Of a stretch of 64,000 nucleotides of DNA, positions 21,326 to 33,012 are shown piece by piece. The translations under genes were made by a program, and so were the position numbers. The notes under the pieces are model-generated. The model saw only the letters and a program-made list of their open reading frames with translations, was not told where the DNA came from and made no database searches. Source of the stretch: Meghimatium bilineatum (Eukaryota > Mollusca > Gastropoda > Stylommatophora > Philomycidae); NCBI GenBank assembly GCA_034231615.1, contig CM067306.1, forward strand, positions 60,202,749-60,266,748, written 5' to 3'. The number at the start of each line of letters is the position of its first letter. The stretch's first letter is position 1.

Positions 21326-21547
21326 CGTAGCTATTTCTACAGTGGAGGATGGGGGATTGGACGTCTACCTTTAAAAAAAATGGGGGGGGGGGGGGGTAAT
21401 TCGCTCATTTTCGTGAGCACCTCATTTTTTTCATGAGTAAATTATTGAGTTTTTTAGCTAAAATTCCAGAAGTTTGGGGAAGGGGTTTACGGGAGTTACT
21501 CACCCCTAAATGTAGCAATTTGTATGCCTTGTGCATCTTATGAAAAC
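21326..21547. other. Spacer with a 15-base G run
   Basis: G run at 21382-21396 after an A run. Nothing else recognised. Confidence 0.5.
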
Positions 21548-21690
21548 ACATTCAACTCCCTACAAGTCTATATATTAGAAGAGAACACATACAACTCCCT
21601 ACAAGTCTATATATTAGAAGAGAACACATACAACTCCCTACAAGTCTATATATTAGAAGAGAACACATACAACTCCCTACAAGTCTACAT
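21548..21690. repeat. 39-base tandem repeat, about 3.7 copies
   Basis: ACAACTCCCTACAAGTCTAT followed by ATATTAGAAGAGAACACAT. Confidence 0.95.
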
Positions 21691-21718
21691 ATGAGAACAA
21701 AATGCATTTAACGCTCCA

Positions 21719-21931
21719 CAAGTGTCTATAAAACACGATCAGGTTATAGAGTCAGAGGACGAACAAGTATAAAACACGATCAGGTTATAGAGTCAGAGGA
21801 CGAACAAGTATAAAACACGATCAGGTTATAGAGTCAGAGGACGAACCAGTATAAAACACGATCAGGTTATAGAGTCAGATGAAGAACAAGTATAAAACAC
21901 GATCAGGTTATAGAGTCAGAGGACGAACAAG
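21719..21931. repeat. 41-base tandem repeat grown from a LINE 3' end, 5 copies
   Basis: AAAACACGATCAGGTTATAG followed by AGTCAGAGGACGAACAAGTAT. The last copy flows into the LINE coding end that follows, so the unit is LINE sequence. Confidence 0.9.
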
Positions 21932-22065
21932 AAAGAATCTGATAAATAACATTAACGACATTTGTAACAAACATGGATATAGTGTAATAGAGGCGACACA
22001 TCTGGCACTTGAACGTAAACTAATGATATCAGCACTAGGTTTAACGGCCAATGTAGAGCAGTAGT
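21925..22065 (+). mobile_element. RTE-like LINE, C-terminal end
   Basis: RGRTRKNLINNINDICNKHG then YSVIEATHLALERKLMISAL and a stop at 22062-22064. The pattern RGR.R..W.D.I...G.S..EA..LA.DR is the usual C-terminus of RTE-like ORF2; here the usual Trp is missing. Confidence 0.65.
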
Positions 22066-22123
22066 GCCACCATAAACCTGGGGATAAACAATAACTATCT
22101 CATCTGCGCTGTAAATCACAATA

Positions 22124-22288
22124 CTTCTTCATCCTCTTCATCGTTAATTCTCAAACTCCCTCTAGATTTCTCTTGTAGCAGGACCAAAGTTCTACTAGCT
22201 TTCTAAGCAGGATGTAGTCCAGCGAATGTAAAATGCGTTGTATCGCCGTTTTATTTGTGTGAATGGACCGGCACATCCATCTTCGTCG
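22124..22288 (-). mobile_element. SINE B, reverse orientation
   Basis: From CTTCTTCATCCTCTTCATCG to GCACATCCATCTTCGTCGGA with all B blocks in order. No convincing target-site duplication. Confidence 0.8.
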
Positions 22289-23069
22289 GATGATAAAAAT
22301 TACTTAATTTTTGTTGTCTAAATTTTGCTTTACCATTGGGAGTTTGAGAACTACCGAGACAAAAAATATAGCAACTTTCACAAAAGTAGTTGATGTGAAA
22401 GCACGTATCTCTATCCCGGGAGGGAGGATCCCCCACTCACAGTTGGACTTTGTTGGCAGGTTAAGGGAGGGCGAGAGGAACAGGAAATGGCTGCCAGTGT
22501 CATGTCTGCTATCAGCGTCTGCTTAAGCCAGAAAGTGTCTGAAAGTCTGGCGCGTCTACTGCAGGTTTATAGTTTCATCCGTTGTCAGTGGCACTCACAC
22601 GCAGCTCTCGCGAAGATGTAATTAGAGGAATGTGTGTGGGAGCGATAAATGAGGGCATTTATTTTGTGAGTGTCTGGATGTGTGGGGCCCTATGACTGGA
22701 ATGTTTATTTGTGAGTGCCTGAAAATGAAATATTTGTTTGCATATGTCTACCTGAGATAGAAGATGGATGTGTCTATATGTGCGTATTTGAATGCACATT
22801 TGCTCATGAAAGCAATTAATGATGAGTATTTCTATTTTAAGTGTATGCTAAGAAGCGATATATGTAACGTTTGTGCGATGTTATATACACTCGCCCACGA
22901 GTACATATAAAATATATGCGAGACTATCAACAATATAATCTTTTGGATAACCGGAAAATAGATTTCTAAAATAACTCAAATGAGTTTTCTTAGCAAAAAG
23001 TGTACATAAAGTGACCAATGAAAACACGTGATACGTTGGATGAGTCATTTGGAAAAAAAACTGCTTTGG

Positions 23070-23072
<3 letters not shown>
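22289..23072. other. No recognised feature
   Basis: Nothing recognised; GTGTCTGGATGTGTG-like phrases near 22600-22800 are low-grade repetition. Confidence 0.45.

Positions 23073-23151
<79 letters not shown>
23073..23151. repeat. (TA)n followed by (GA)n
   Basis: About 30 TA units then about 10 GA units. Confidence 0.98.
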
Positions 23152-23262
23152 CCCGTGTAGCAATCGGGATTTGGAATTCTAGTTCAGAGTGCACATAGTA
23201 CGATCACTGCAATTTTCCAGGCATGTCGTAGGAGGAGACTAAGGCAAGCTGGGGGGGATATG
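23152..23262 (+). mobile_element. SINE A-like 5' fragment, diverged
   Basis: GCCCGTGTAGCAATCGGGAT at the start and CAGGCATGTCGTAGGAGGAG followed by ACTAAGG later keep the A order over the first 110 bases. Confidence 0.45.
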
Positions 23263-23824
23263 CTGACAAACTGTCACTTGTGAATAAATTATTGTCACTG
23301 TATGTCTTGTTTCAATCTCTTACTTGTCTTCTGGGTTACTTATTCACCCGCTGCATAACGGGTTAGCACTTGAGTGTTGGTGTGCCTTTGACTAAGGAAG
23401 TAAACCACTACAGACAATCCGGAGGGTAGAACCAAAATGTTGTTGATGATATATTAAACAATCGTTTGGTATCTCCTACAGTTCTGCTCGTTGTCAAGTG
23501 TGTTGTCATTACCTTTTTTCTTGTACCTATCCACAGAAAAAGACAGCGAGGAAGGGAACTTACCACCCCACATAATAGTTTCTGCGGTGTAGTATATGAA
23601 GAGTTATCTTCATCCCCGATGGCAGGTGGTTGTCATGGGGCCTACCTTTACCTATAATCAACAGAGCCGAAGGGCAAAGCATTTATGTTAGTACAAATGG
23701 CAAGTAATTTTCTCAAAACAATCCTGCTAAGAGACATACGGTTATGGGTGAAACGCAGGGACTATGTGTCTCAGCAATTTACACTGGTCTAGTTTTCCCG
23801 CACCTTTAACGAAGCAAATGACCA
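23263..23824. other. No recognised feature
   Basis: No repeat or supported coding signal. Confidence 0.5.
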
Positions 23825-24228
23825 TCATATGGCTCAGAAACATGGACACTAAATAAACAATTAGAAGACAGAATTGATGCCTTTGAGATGTGCGTATATA
23901 GAAGAATAGGGAGAACATCATGGAAAGAGAAGAAAACAAATAAAGAGGTGCTAAAAACACTTAATATGAAGAAAAAACTACTAAGAGAAATAAAGATCAG
24001 GCAAATAAAATATTCTGGACACATTAAATAAAAGACATGACACCTTATTGAAGACCTTACTTGAGGACAAAGTCAAAGGGAGGCGAGCAAGAGGTAGGCA
24101 AAGATACAAGTGGAAGAATAACATCACACGATGGACATGTTACAGTCTAGCAGAATGCACCACCAAGACAAGAGACAGGGAATGTTGGAGATCCGTTGCA
24201 GCCACCTTTCGTTGCGGAGACGGCACTT
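23825..24228 (+). mobile_element. RTE-like LINE, C-terminal ORF2 and 3' end
   Basis: SETWTLNKQLEDRIDAFEMC, VYRRIGRTSWKEKKTNKEVL, IRQIKYSGHIK, then after frame changes GRRARGRQRYKWKNNITRW and RDRECWRSVAATF. The tail is the TA microsatellite at 24229-24255. A copy of the last 95 bases occurs at 29131-29227. Confidence 0.8.
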
Positions 24229-24255
24229 TATTATATATATATATATATATATACA

Positions 24256-24560
24256 CACGAGTAGTATTAGGGTTAAAAAGGTTAGAATATTTTTAAAAGG
24301 CCATCATTATTTTTGGTTACATTATCACAACAGGGAACTGGAAAACATCGGATATGGTCTTCCACAACTTAAGTCTTTAATGACATATTGACATCAAATG
24401 GTTCAATCCTAACATCCACCACGAAGGAATAATTAACATGCGATGTTATAATTTACCTATCAGAAACGTTTGTTACTTGTGTCGTTGTGATATCTCTAAT
24501 AATTCTGCAGGTACACATATTTTATGGCAAGCGACGAGGATATATGTCGTGTGTATCTTC
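24256..24560. other. No recognised feature
   Basis: Unique-looking spacer after the (TA)n tract. Confidence 0.5.
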
Positions 24561-24712
24561 ATTTCTTCTTCTTCTTCGTATGCATTTGTTTTTCGAACTC
24601 CTGCAGATTTGCAGGATTTAGTTCGGAGAACGGAATTTGTTGTGTCACGGTTTAAAGTTTTGCTGCCTTATTTGCGCCTATTGACCAGATACATCCAACT
24701 TCATAATAAATG
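24561..24712 (-). mobile_element. SINE A, 3' half
   Basis: TTTCTTCTTCTTCTTCGTAT, CTGCAGATTTGCAGGATTTA and GAGAACGGAATTTGTTGTGT match the inverted A tail half. Confidence 0.7.
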
Positions 24713-24779
24713 TTTGAATTGCAATGTCGTGTTTACGATGAACTTGGTGCTATTAAAACTATTAAACCTCAATACTACG

Positions 24780-26585
24780 GTTATTGTGTATGTTATTGTG
24801 TATGTTATTGTGTATGTTATTGTGTATGTTATTGTGTATGTTATTGTGTATGTTATTGTGTATGTTATTGTGTATGTTATTGTGTATGTTATTGTGTATG
24901 TTATTGTGTATGTTATTGTGTATGTTATTGTGTATGTTATTGTGTATGTTATTGTGTATGTTATTGTGTATGTTATTATGTATGTTATTATGTATATTAT
25001 TGTTAAGTATGTTATTGTTATGTATGTTAGTATTATGTGTGCTATTATGTATGTTATTGTTATGTATGTTATTGTTATGTATGTTATTGTTATGTATGTT
25101 ATTGTTATGTATGTTATTGTTATGTATGTTATTGTTATGTATGTTATTGTTATGTATGTTATTATGTATGTTATTATTATGTATGTTATTGTTATGTATG
25201 TTATTGTTATGTATGGAATTATGTATGTTATTGTTATGTATGTTATTGTTATAAATGTTATTATGTATGCTATTATGTATGTTATTGTTATGTATGTTAT
25301 TGTTATAAATGTTATTATGTATTTTACTGTTATGTATGTTATTGTTATGTATGTTATTGTTATGTATGTTATTGTTATGTATGTTATTATGTATGTTATT
25401 ATGTATGTTATTGTTATATATGTTATTGTTATATATGTTATTGTTATATATGTTATTGTTATGTATGTTATTGTTATAAATGTTATTATGTATGTTATTG
25501 TTATGTATGTTATTGTTATGTATGTTATTGTTATATATGTTATTGTTATATATGTTATTGTTATATATGTTATTGTTATATATGTTATTGTTATATATGT
25601 TATTGTTATACATGTTATTGTTATATATGTTATTGTTATGTATGTTATTGTTATGTATGTTATTATGTATGTTATTGTTATATATGTTATTGTTATATAT
25701 GTTATTGTTATGTATGTTATTGTTATGTATGTTATTATTATGTATGTTATTATGTATGTTATTGTTATGTATGTTATTGTTATGTATGCTATTGTTATGT
25801 ATGTTATTATGTATGTTATTGTTATGTATGTTATTATGTATGTTATTGTTATATATGTTATTGTTATATATGTTATTGTTATGTATGTTATTGTTATGTA
25901 TGCTATTGTTATGTATGTTATTATGTATGTTATTGTTATGTATGTTATTGTTATGTATGTTATTGTTATATATGTTATTGTTATATATGTTATTGTTATA
26001 TATGTTATTGTTATATATGTTATTGTTATATATGTTATTGTTATACATGTTATTGTTATATATGTTATTGTTATGTATGTTATTGTTATGTATGTTATTA
26101 TGTATGTTATTGTTATATATGTTATTGTTATATATGTTATTGTTATGTATGTTATTGTTATGTATGTTATTATTATGTATGTTATTATGTATGTTATTGT
26201 TATGTATGTTATTGTTATGTATGCTATTGTTATGTATGTTATTATGTATGTTATTGTTATGTATGTTATTATGTATGTTATTGTTATATATGTTATTGTT
26301 ATATATGTTATTGTTATGTATGTTATTGTTATGTATGCTATTGTTATGTATGTTATTATGTATGTTATTGTTATGTATGTTATTATGTATGTTATTGTTA
26401 TATATGTTATTGTTATATATGTTATTGTTATGTATGTTATTGTTATGTATGTTATTATTATGTATGTTATTATGTATGTTATTGTTATGTATGTTATTGT
26501 TATGTATGTTATTGTATACATGTTATTGTTATGTATGTTATTGTTATGTATGTTATTATGTATTTTATTATTATGTATGTTATTA
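24780..26585. repeat. 12/15-base minisatellite, 1.8 kb
   Basis: It starts with about 16 units of TTATTGTGTATG, then mixes TTATTGTTATGTATG (15) and TTATTATGTATG (12). Internal markers such as TTATACATG at 25607 and 26041 show a 434-base block duplication. Both unit lengths are multiples of 3 and lack stops, so several frames on both strands stay open, one for 716 codons. The predicted peptide is a VIVYVIVM cycle; I do not regard it as a gene. Confidence 0.97.
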
Positions 26586-26934
26586 TAATCCACTTAATAT
26601 AAATGGATGGTACTGTGGAAGAAGATTCTATATTTAATGAATTTTTAGTCCAACCTCGGTTGCCTTCAATGGGACAAACGAAATTATTGAAGTTCTCAGG
26701 TGCTGCCCTATGCAATTCAAAGAAGGCAAAATACGTAAAAAGACAAACTGTTTTTTTCTCTCACGACCTCCTTTATGCCTGTTCAAAGTGTGCAAGGATT
26801 TCGAGAGCCAAAATTCTGAGAGCCAGAGATTGACTTCTCGGTCATCTTATCACTCACAAACCAAACACTAAAACTGACTGACATTTTTATAGCATGATTT
26901 TCTTCGCTTATTAAGATCCAATCGGGTCAAAATC
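26586..26934. other. No recognised feature
   Basis: Small open frames only, none with a known motif. Confidence 0.5.
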
Positions 26935-27042
26935 GTGTACATCGCAGTCAAGCTGTAAACTTTGCCACATACCATCCTCTTTACCAGACTACAAACAAGA
27001 GGTGTTACAAGTAAGAATATAAGTAAGAACGCAGAAGAAGAT
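26935..27042 (+). mobile_element. SINE A 3' half, strongly diverged
   Basis: TACATCGCAGTCAAGCTGTA followed by AACTTTGCCACA, CAGACTACA and AAGAACGCAGAAGAAGATGA keep the A order. Confidence 0.5.
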
Positions 27043-27254
27043 GATGTACTCTGCGATGTCACTGTTTACAGCTACGATGTGATTTCGGCTTGAAATATTC
27101 GATTTCAGCGTGTCTTCTCGTCACTTTGACACAATAAAATTGAGCAGCCATTCCCACCTCTAAAATTTCCTTAGACGTCTTTTGAGGCATACATGACCAG
27201 TAATGACGAGAATAAATGTCGATTATTTGTATGTCCTAGTTGGCTATGTTATCC

Positions 27255-27890
<636 letters not shown>

Positions 27891-28603
27891 TAAGCTATCT
27901 GTTACCCTCTCTACATCTCTCCTAAACGTTCTTCTCCCTAGATTTATCTATCTCATTTTACCTCTTCCCATCCCTACTCACTCTCTCCTTGTATATACTT
28001 TCATCTCCATACTCTCGTCTCCTACTTTCTCCTCCCTCCTTTCTCCTCATTTACCCAAATCCCTCATACTCACTATTCCCCCCTTCCTCTCTAACATCTA
28101 TTTAAACATCCCTCCTATGTAACACCCGATGACCATCCCCTCCTAATTCCCCCTCATATATTGCTATTAATAAGTAGCCAGATCCTGTGATACAAAAACG
28201 CTGTCCTCAGTTCAAGCCGAGCATTATCAAGGCTCATTAGGTAATGCGCCTCGACACTGATGAATGAAAATGGGGCTTTTCACGATCCTTCCTTCTCCAT
28301 TTTTCTTCTTTCTATCTGAAAGAATATAAGAAGGTCATCATTGGTTTTTATGTTTTATTGTGAGGGAACATTGTAGGTTGCGAGGGCGTTGTACAGATTA
28401 AATAGTAGCATAAGAAAGGGATGGAGAGAAAAATGAGGGAAGGTTGTATGTAAGATTTATTCTTCTTCTTCTTGTAAGATGAGAGGCTCGTTCCATTCTG
28501 GATAATTCTGTGGATTTATTCTGAAGGACTTGCAGGAGTACATGGCAATGAAAGAACCGATACATTGTCGTCGAAAGCATTAATACTAGGACAATTAGTT
28601 AAA
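27891..28603. other. No recognised feature; C/T-rich start
   Basis: The CT bias fades by about 28150. Nothing else recognised. Confidence 0.5.
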
Positions 28604-28942
28604 GTCGTAGAGGATTGACTTCACTGTACTCGGTTTCCCATATGTACTTCGTCCCTCTCAACGAAACGGGACGCCGTCTGCCGAGAGTACCATCTATAAC
28701 TTTAACTCCGTAGCTTCAAGAGATAATCCACATAGATCTCAGAAACACACGGTCACGGGTTCGAATCCGGCTCGTGTCGTCTTGTGTATACGGTGGATTT
28801 TTTTTCGGAGATCCCTGTGGATTATCACTTGAAGCTACGGAGTTACGTGCTATGAGTGGTACTCTCGGCAGGCGGCGTGCCGCTTCGTTGAGAGGGACGG
28901 AGTACATATGGGAAACCGAGTACAGTGAAGTCAATCTTCTAC
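28604..28942. mobile_element. Two copies of element E in head-to-head inverted repeat
   Basis: Arm 1 (28604-28740, reverse) and arm 2 (28807-28942, forward) both match the 141-base element at 1555-1695. The 66-base centre has a perfect Pol III B box, GGTTCGAATCC, at 28758-28768. The arms could fold into a hairpin of about 135 base pairs. Confidence 0.85.
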
Positions 28943-28949
28943 GGCTTTT

Positions 28950-29083
28950 AAACCCTTTAGATCTCAGAAAAAAATCCACCTTGTAAACAAGACTACACTA
29001 GCCGGATTCGAACCCATAGCACTTAACACATAACACATAACACAAACCGAACAGCTTAACCACTACGCTAGGGAGATAGGAAA
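28950..29083 (-). mobile_element. tRNA-derived SINE head with perfect A and B boxes
   Basis: On the minus strand TAGCGTAGTGG (29060-29070) and GGTTCGAATCC (29004-29014) both fit the Pol III boxes fully. Between them GTGTTAT repeats have widened the spacing to 45 bases. The block after the B box (GGCTAGTGTAGTCTTGTTTA, then GGTGGATTTTTTT) is nearly the same as the centre of the inverted repeat at 28743-28806. Confidence 0.75.
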
Positions 29084-29130
29084 ATTAGTTATGATCACGA
29101 ATTACACATTAAAATCTCTTCGTGAATGTA

Positions 29131-29227
29131 CAGATCACAGTCTGGTACAGTGCACCACCAAAGCAAGAAACAGGGGATGTTGGAGGTCCCCAGCAGCCAA
29201 ACTTCGTTGCGGAGATGACACTTAATG
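29131..29227 (+). mobile_element. RTE-like LINE 3'-end fragment
   Basis: GTGCACCACCAAAGCAAGAA, ACAGGGGATGTTGGAGGTCC and CTTCGTTGCGGAGATGACAC match 24155-24228; ends in an ATGATG tail. Confidence 0.75.
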
Positions 29228-29794
29228 ATGATGCTTAATCTGGAAGAAGATTTTATAATACGACTTGAAGAATTGGAAAGTAGTCTTGGGGTACGCAGAA
29301 TTGTACCCAGCGAGCTACAGGTACAGTCAGCATGCAAATTCTTCCTTTGTGCGCGTAGGGACAAAGTCATTCGACTTGGCTGATCTTTCTACTTTGATTT
29401 TTTTTTCATTGATCGCTCTATGTGGGTGTACTTTGAGTTGACGCAATGAGAATCATCGATTAATCCAAGGTTAACCGACTGATGTGATTAGTTTCTCTGG
29501 AGAAATCCGTGACGAATGTTTAGATTCATTCTCTGTGGTTTCAATTTGTTTATAGCCACAATGATGATTTCGCTACGTAAATAGCTTTCAAGGACATGCC
29601 AAAACAGAGTAGAACGAAAATAACCGCAGACAGGAAGCTGTTACAGATTAGCACAAATCTACGTATTTGTTGAAAATATAGAATTCAACATGTGAAACGT
29701 ATGAAGATGGACAAAGCATACAAAAATTGTGAAGAAGAACAAAATGGGCAGATTGTGTGATGATGAATACATCAAGAAAACTATTTGATGAAGT
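29228..29794. other. No recognised feature
   Basis: No repeat or supported coding signal. Confidence 0.5.
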
Positions 29795-30030
29795 GAGTTA
29801 ATGAAACTAACGATCACGTAATGAGTGAATGAAACTAAAGATGAAATGATGACTGAATGAAACTAACGATCACGTAATGAGTGAATGAAACTAACGATCA
29901 CGTAATGAGTGAATGAAACTAACGATCACGTAATGAGTGAATGAAACTAAAGATGAAATGATGAGTGAATGAAACTAACGATCACGTAATAAGTAAAGGA
30001 AACTAACGATGAGATGATGAGTGAATTAAT
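29795..30030. repeat. 28-base minisatellite 1, about 8 copies
   Basis: AATGAAACTAACGATCACGT followed by AATGAGTG, alternating with a shorter variant carrying AAAGATGAAATGATG. Confidence 0.93.
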
Positions 30031-30034
30031 GAAA

Positions 30035-30790
30035 CAAGCAAACTGTTTGATGATAAATACAACATGCAAACAATTTGATGATAAATACAACATGCAAACA
30101 ATTTGATGATAAACACAACATGCAAACAATTTGATGATAAACACAACATGCAAACAAACAATTTGATGATAAACACAACATGCAAACAAACAATTTGATG
30201 ATAAACACAACGTGCAAACAATTTGATGATAAACACAACATGTAAACAATTTGATGAAAAATACAACATGCAAACAATTTGATGATAAACACAACATGCA
30301 AACAATTTTATGATAAATACAACATGCAAACAATTTTATGATAAACACAACATGCAAACAATTTGATGATAAACACAACATGGAAACAATTTGATGATAA
30401 ATACAACATGCAAACAATTTGATGATAAATACAACAGGCAAACAATTTGATGATAAACACAACGGGCAAACAATTTGATGATAAACACAACAGGCAAAAA
30501 ATTTGATGATAAACACAACATGCAAACAATTTGATGATAAACACAACATGGAAACAATTTGATGATAAACACAACATGCAAACAAACAATTTGATGATAA
30601 ACACAACATGCAAACGAACAATTTGACGATAAACACAACGTGCAAACAATTTGACGATAAACACAACGTGCAAACAATTTGACGATAAACACAACGTGCA
30701 AACAATTTGATGATAAACACAACGTGCAAACAATTTGATGATAAACACAACAGGCAAACAATTTTATGATAAGCACAACAGGCAAACAAA
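30035..30790. repeat. 28-base minisatellite 2, about 27 copies
   Basis: CAAACAATTTGATGATAAAC followed by ACAACATG; some copies have an extra CAAA. Five minus-strand open frames (up to 301 codons, VFIIKLFACCV-type peptides) are array artefacts. Confidence 0.97.
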
Positions 30791-30956
30791 CAATGCGATG
30801 ATGAACACAACAACGCGAAAATTGAAAACAATGCAATGAAATAACTTGCCACTTTTTCAAGACCCCGAAACGGGAGAAAAAGAGAGCAACACCATTAGCT
30901 GACATTTATGGATGTCATAACATCCGTCTATGTTGCTTTTTCTGTTGTTTTTGTGT

Positions 30957-31143
30957 GTGTGTGGATTTGGCTGCCCCATCCCTTAGAGGATCAGTAAACC
31001 AGAATCCATGTAGAGTTCGGATATTTTAGACAGAAAGATAGAGCTATCTCAGGAAAGCTGTAAACCATAACACGTCATATATTGTTCTTCTGACTACATC
31101 CTGCTAATCTGCAGGAGTTTGAAAATGAGTGTCGAAGAAGAAG
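30957..31143 (+). mobile_element. SINE A, 5'-truncated
   Basis: GGCTGCCCCATCCCTTAGAG, GACTACATCCTGCTAATCTG and CAGGAGTTTGAAAATGAGTG followed by TCGAAGAAGAAG. Confidence 0.75.
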
Positions 31144-31179
31144 TTTTGCTAATTACCAAAAATGGACAGAAAGAAACAA

Positions 31180-31200
31180 CCGACCAAAAGGCCTTCATCA
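31180..31200 (-). other. Hammerhead-like motif fragment
   Basis: The reverse complement begins CTGATGAAGGCC, the exact hammerhead CUGAUGA core and stem II start, then TTTTGGTC; the GAAAC element that should follow is changed to GGTTG. Confidence 0.35.
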
Positions 31201-31349
31201 GTAATACGACATAGCACAATAGTTAGGATGAGATGCTGAGTGAATGAAGGATTACGCTGTGCATATTCAACTATTACATAAATCTACATGTTACGAGTTT
31301 CCTAAATAGGTAAATTTGTTTAAACGTTTCCAGTTCCGCAACGAATCTT

Positions 31350-31482
31350 TACGGATCTGCCTTTTATCTAGCAGAAAGACACAGATATCGCAGGCCAGCA
31401 GTACACCCCGGTGCAACGCATTCCAATTTCTCAGACTACACCTCACTACGTATGTTTAATAACGAAATAAAAGAAGAAGAAT
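31350..31482 (+). mobile_element. SINE A 3' half, diverged
   Basis: CACAGATATCGCAGGCCAGC, CAACGCATTCCAATTTCTCA followed by GACTACACC, and a GAAGAAGAA tail. Confidence 0.6.
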
Positions 31483-32079
31483 ATTTAGCAAGAGACTTTA
31501 ATTTGTAACTTTACATTTGCTGATACACCGACCGATAGTCCTTGACTAAGACCATGCGCTCAGAATTTTCACACTTTTTGACAATTACAAAAACAGTTTC
31601 TCAATTTCTTTCCTCAATCTGTTCTCGTTTATAAGGCTGAGCTCCTGAGTTTGACGTTACATCGGCCAAGGTCCATAGCTCGTGTTCCCACAAGACATAT
31701 TCTCTGCAGGCTGTTTGAGCGCGCGACAAAAGCTTTGATAGCCTGACAAACGTAAAGACGCAACTTCATGCATATTACAGCACATAGGATTGATGTCTCC
31801 TCTAGGGTGAGGATAACCTCTTGCACCGGCGGAGGGGGGGGGGGGTGAGGGAAGGTGATTGGGGAGGAGGGAGACGATGTTACAAAATCCTATGATGGAA
31901 GTGTTTTGAAAGTCGCTCGTGAAATTTGTTATTTAGGATTATTATTTAAGTTAGTGGTTGAAGATGTAATCAAGAAAGAAAAACTGCAGTAAAACTTTCT
32001 ATCATGCGGAAAATGAAAATGTGCAAAAAAAGACACAAATTGTTTAATATCAGTTTTACATATAGGACAGATACATAAA
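31483..32079. other. Spacer with a 12-base G run
   Basis: G run at 31834-31845. Nothing else recognised. Confidence 0.5.
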
Positions 32080-32115
32080 ATTAACGTTTCGACCACTAGG
32101 CCTTTGATATGATAA
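32075..32115 (-). other. Hammerhead-like motif, partly degraded
   Basis: The reverse complement has AAAGGCCTAGTGGTCGAAAC then GTTAATTTTATGTA: stem II, the GAAA core and a possible short stem III ending at a UA site. The 5' core is changed. Confidence 0.4.
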
Positions 32116-32289
32116 GAACAAACACCCAGAATGGAATATAATAAAGACAAACATACATTTGAGAAACGTATGTAGACTTCTAAGTTGTCGTAGGATAAAT
32201 TGATGTAAGTAAAGTATAGTTAACCAATAACTTTGAACTGCCGTAGTGGTGTGAGATGTTAGCGATTTCGCATTTCAGAGGCTCTTCTA

Positions 32290-32512
32290 TATGATGAGCG
32301 CGTGACCGTACGGCTAGAACGCCGGCCTCAGATTCCTGAGGTCTCGGGTTTAATCCACGGTTGGGACAAGGATATTTATCTTTCGGGGGCTCAATAAAAA
32401 AATTCTTCCTGTATACGTCGTGGCGACAGCTTTAGCGAAGCGGCCTTTATTTCCACAGCATTAACAGCCTCCCTGCACCCCTTAACAGGAAAACACGCAG
32501 TAATGAAAGAAA
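32290..32512 (+). mobile_element. tRNA-derived SINE D (copy 3, longest)
   Basis: The tRNA-like head GTGACCGTACGGCTAGAACG is followed by TCGGGTTTAATCC (B box, 9 of 11). The body has CGTCGTGGCGACAGC, GCGGCCTTTATTTCCACAGC and CTCCCTGCACCCCTTAACAG, then AAAACACGCAGTA. The head alone recurs inverted at 62890-62985. Confidence 0.75.
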
Positions 32513-32559
32513 GAAAGATTCTATATGAGGGCGGTATCCATCTCCTCCCCCTTGCAAAC

Positions 32560-32703
32560 TTTACTTCCCGTACTGATTCGATATCCAATTTTCACGCTGG
32601 GTCGATTAGGGAGCCGTTGCGGTCTCGAAAAATATTTCTTCCTTAACCGGAGAATGAACCATGGACTACTCATATGCAAAGCCACTGCGTTACGCGGCCA
32701 CCA
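32560..32703 (-). mobile_element. tRNA-derived SINE H (copy 1)
   Basis: On the minus strand ACGCAGTGGCTTTGC and ATGGTTCATTCTCC stand at A and B box positions, followed by GGCTCCCTAATCGACCCAGC, which the copy at 57150-57310 shares. Confidence 0.5.
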
Positions 32704-32842
32704 AGTAAAGCATAGTAGTACTGCATGAATATGGTTGATGATGTGGTCGTTGTTATTATGGTATAGGAGATGTTATTGTTCTCGCAGTCTGGATGTTGCA
32801 AAGGTCCAAAAGAGAATTCACATAATAACGAGATTGTAATCT

Positions 32843-32930
32843 GCCATTCATGTCGTAAAAGGCAGCTAAAGATTGCTTCTGGGAAGAGGAGTTAGAAGTT
32901 TTGGTTGTCTCATCCCTTACAGTAGTGCTT
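32843..32930 (+). mobile_element. SINE A core fragment
   Basis: CCATTCATGTCGTAAAAGGC, then AGCTAAAGATTG and GGTTGTCTCATCCCTTACAG. Confidence 0.5.
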
Positions 32931-33012
32931 CTCCATATGCTGGTCTATGGACCCGTTTCGCACGTATGTCATTGGCGTAGCCAAAATGAGGCCTCTGCTT
33001 GTTCTTGCCCTA

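Noticed and set aside
24229-24255. TATA-box promoter
   Set aside because: It is a plain (TA)n microsatellite serving as the tail of a LINE.
24438-26588. 716-codon plus-strand open frame and the 630-codon minus-strand frame opposite it
   Set aside because: Both are produced by a 12/15-base repeat without stop codons; the peptide is a short cycle on either strand.
28758-29070. Functional tRNA gene
   Set aside because: A and B boxes are perfect, but spacing is too wide, there is no cloverleaf with an acceptor stem, and the sequence runs on into repeat body.
29947-30852. Cysteine-rich minus-strand frame (VFIIKLFACCVYHQ repeats), which might suggest a secreted or membrane protein
   Set aside because: Overlapping frames give the same peptide; it is the 28-base array.
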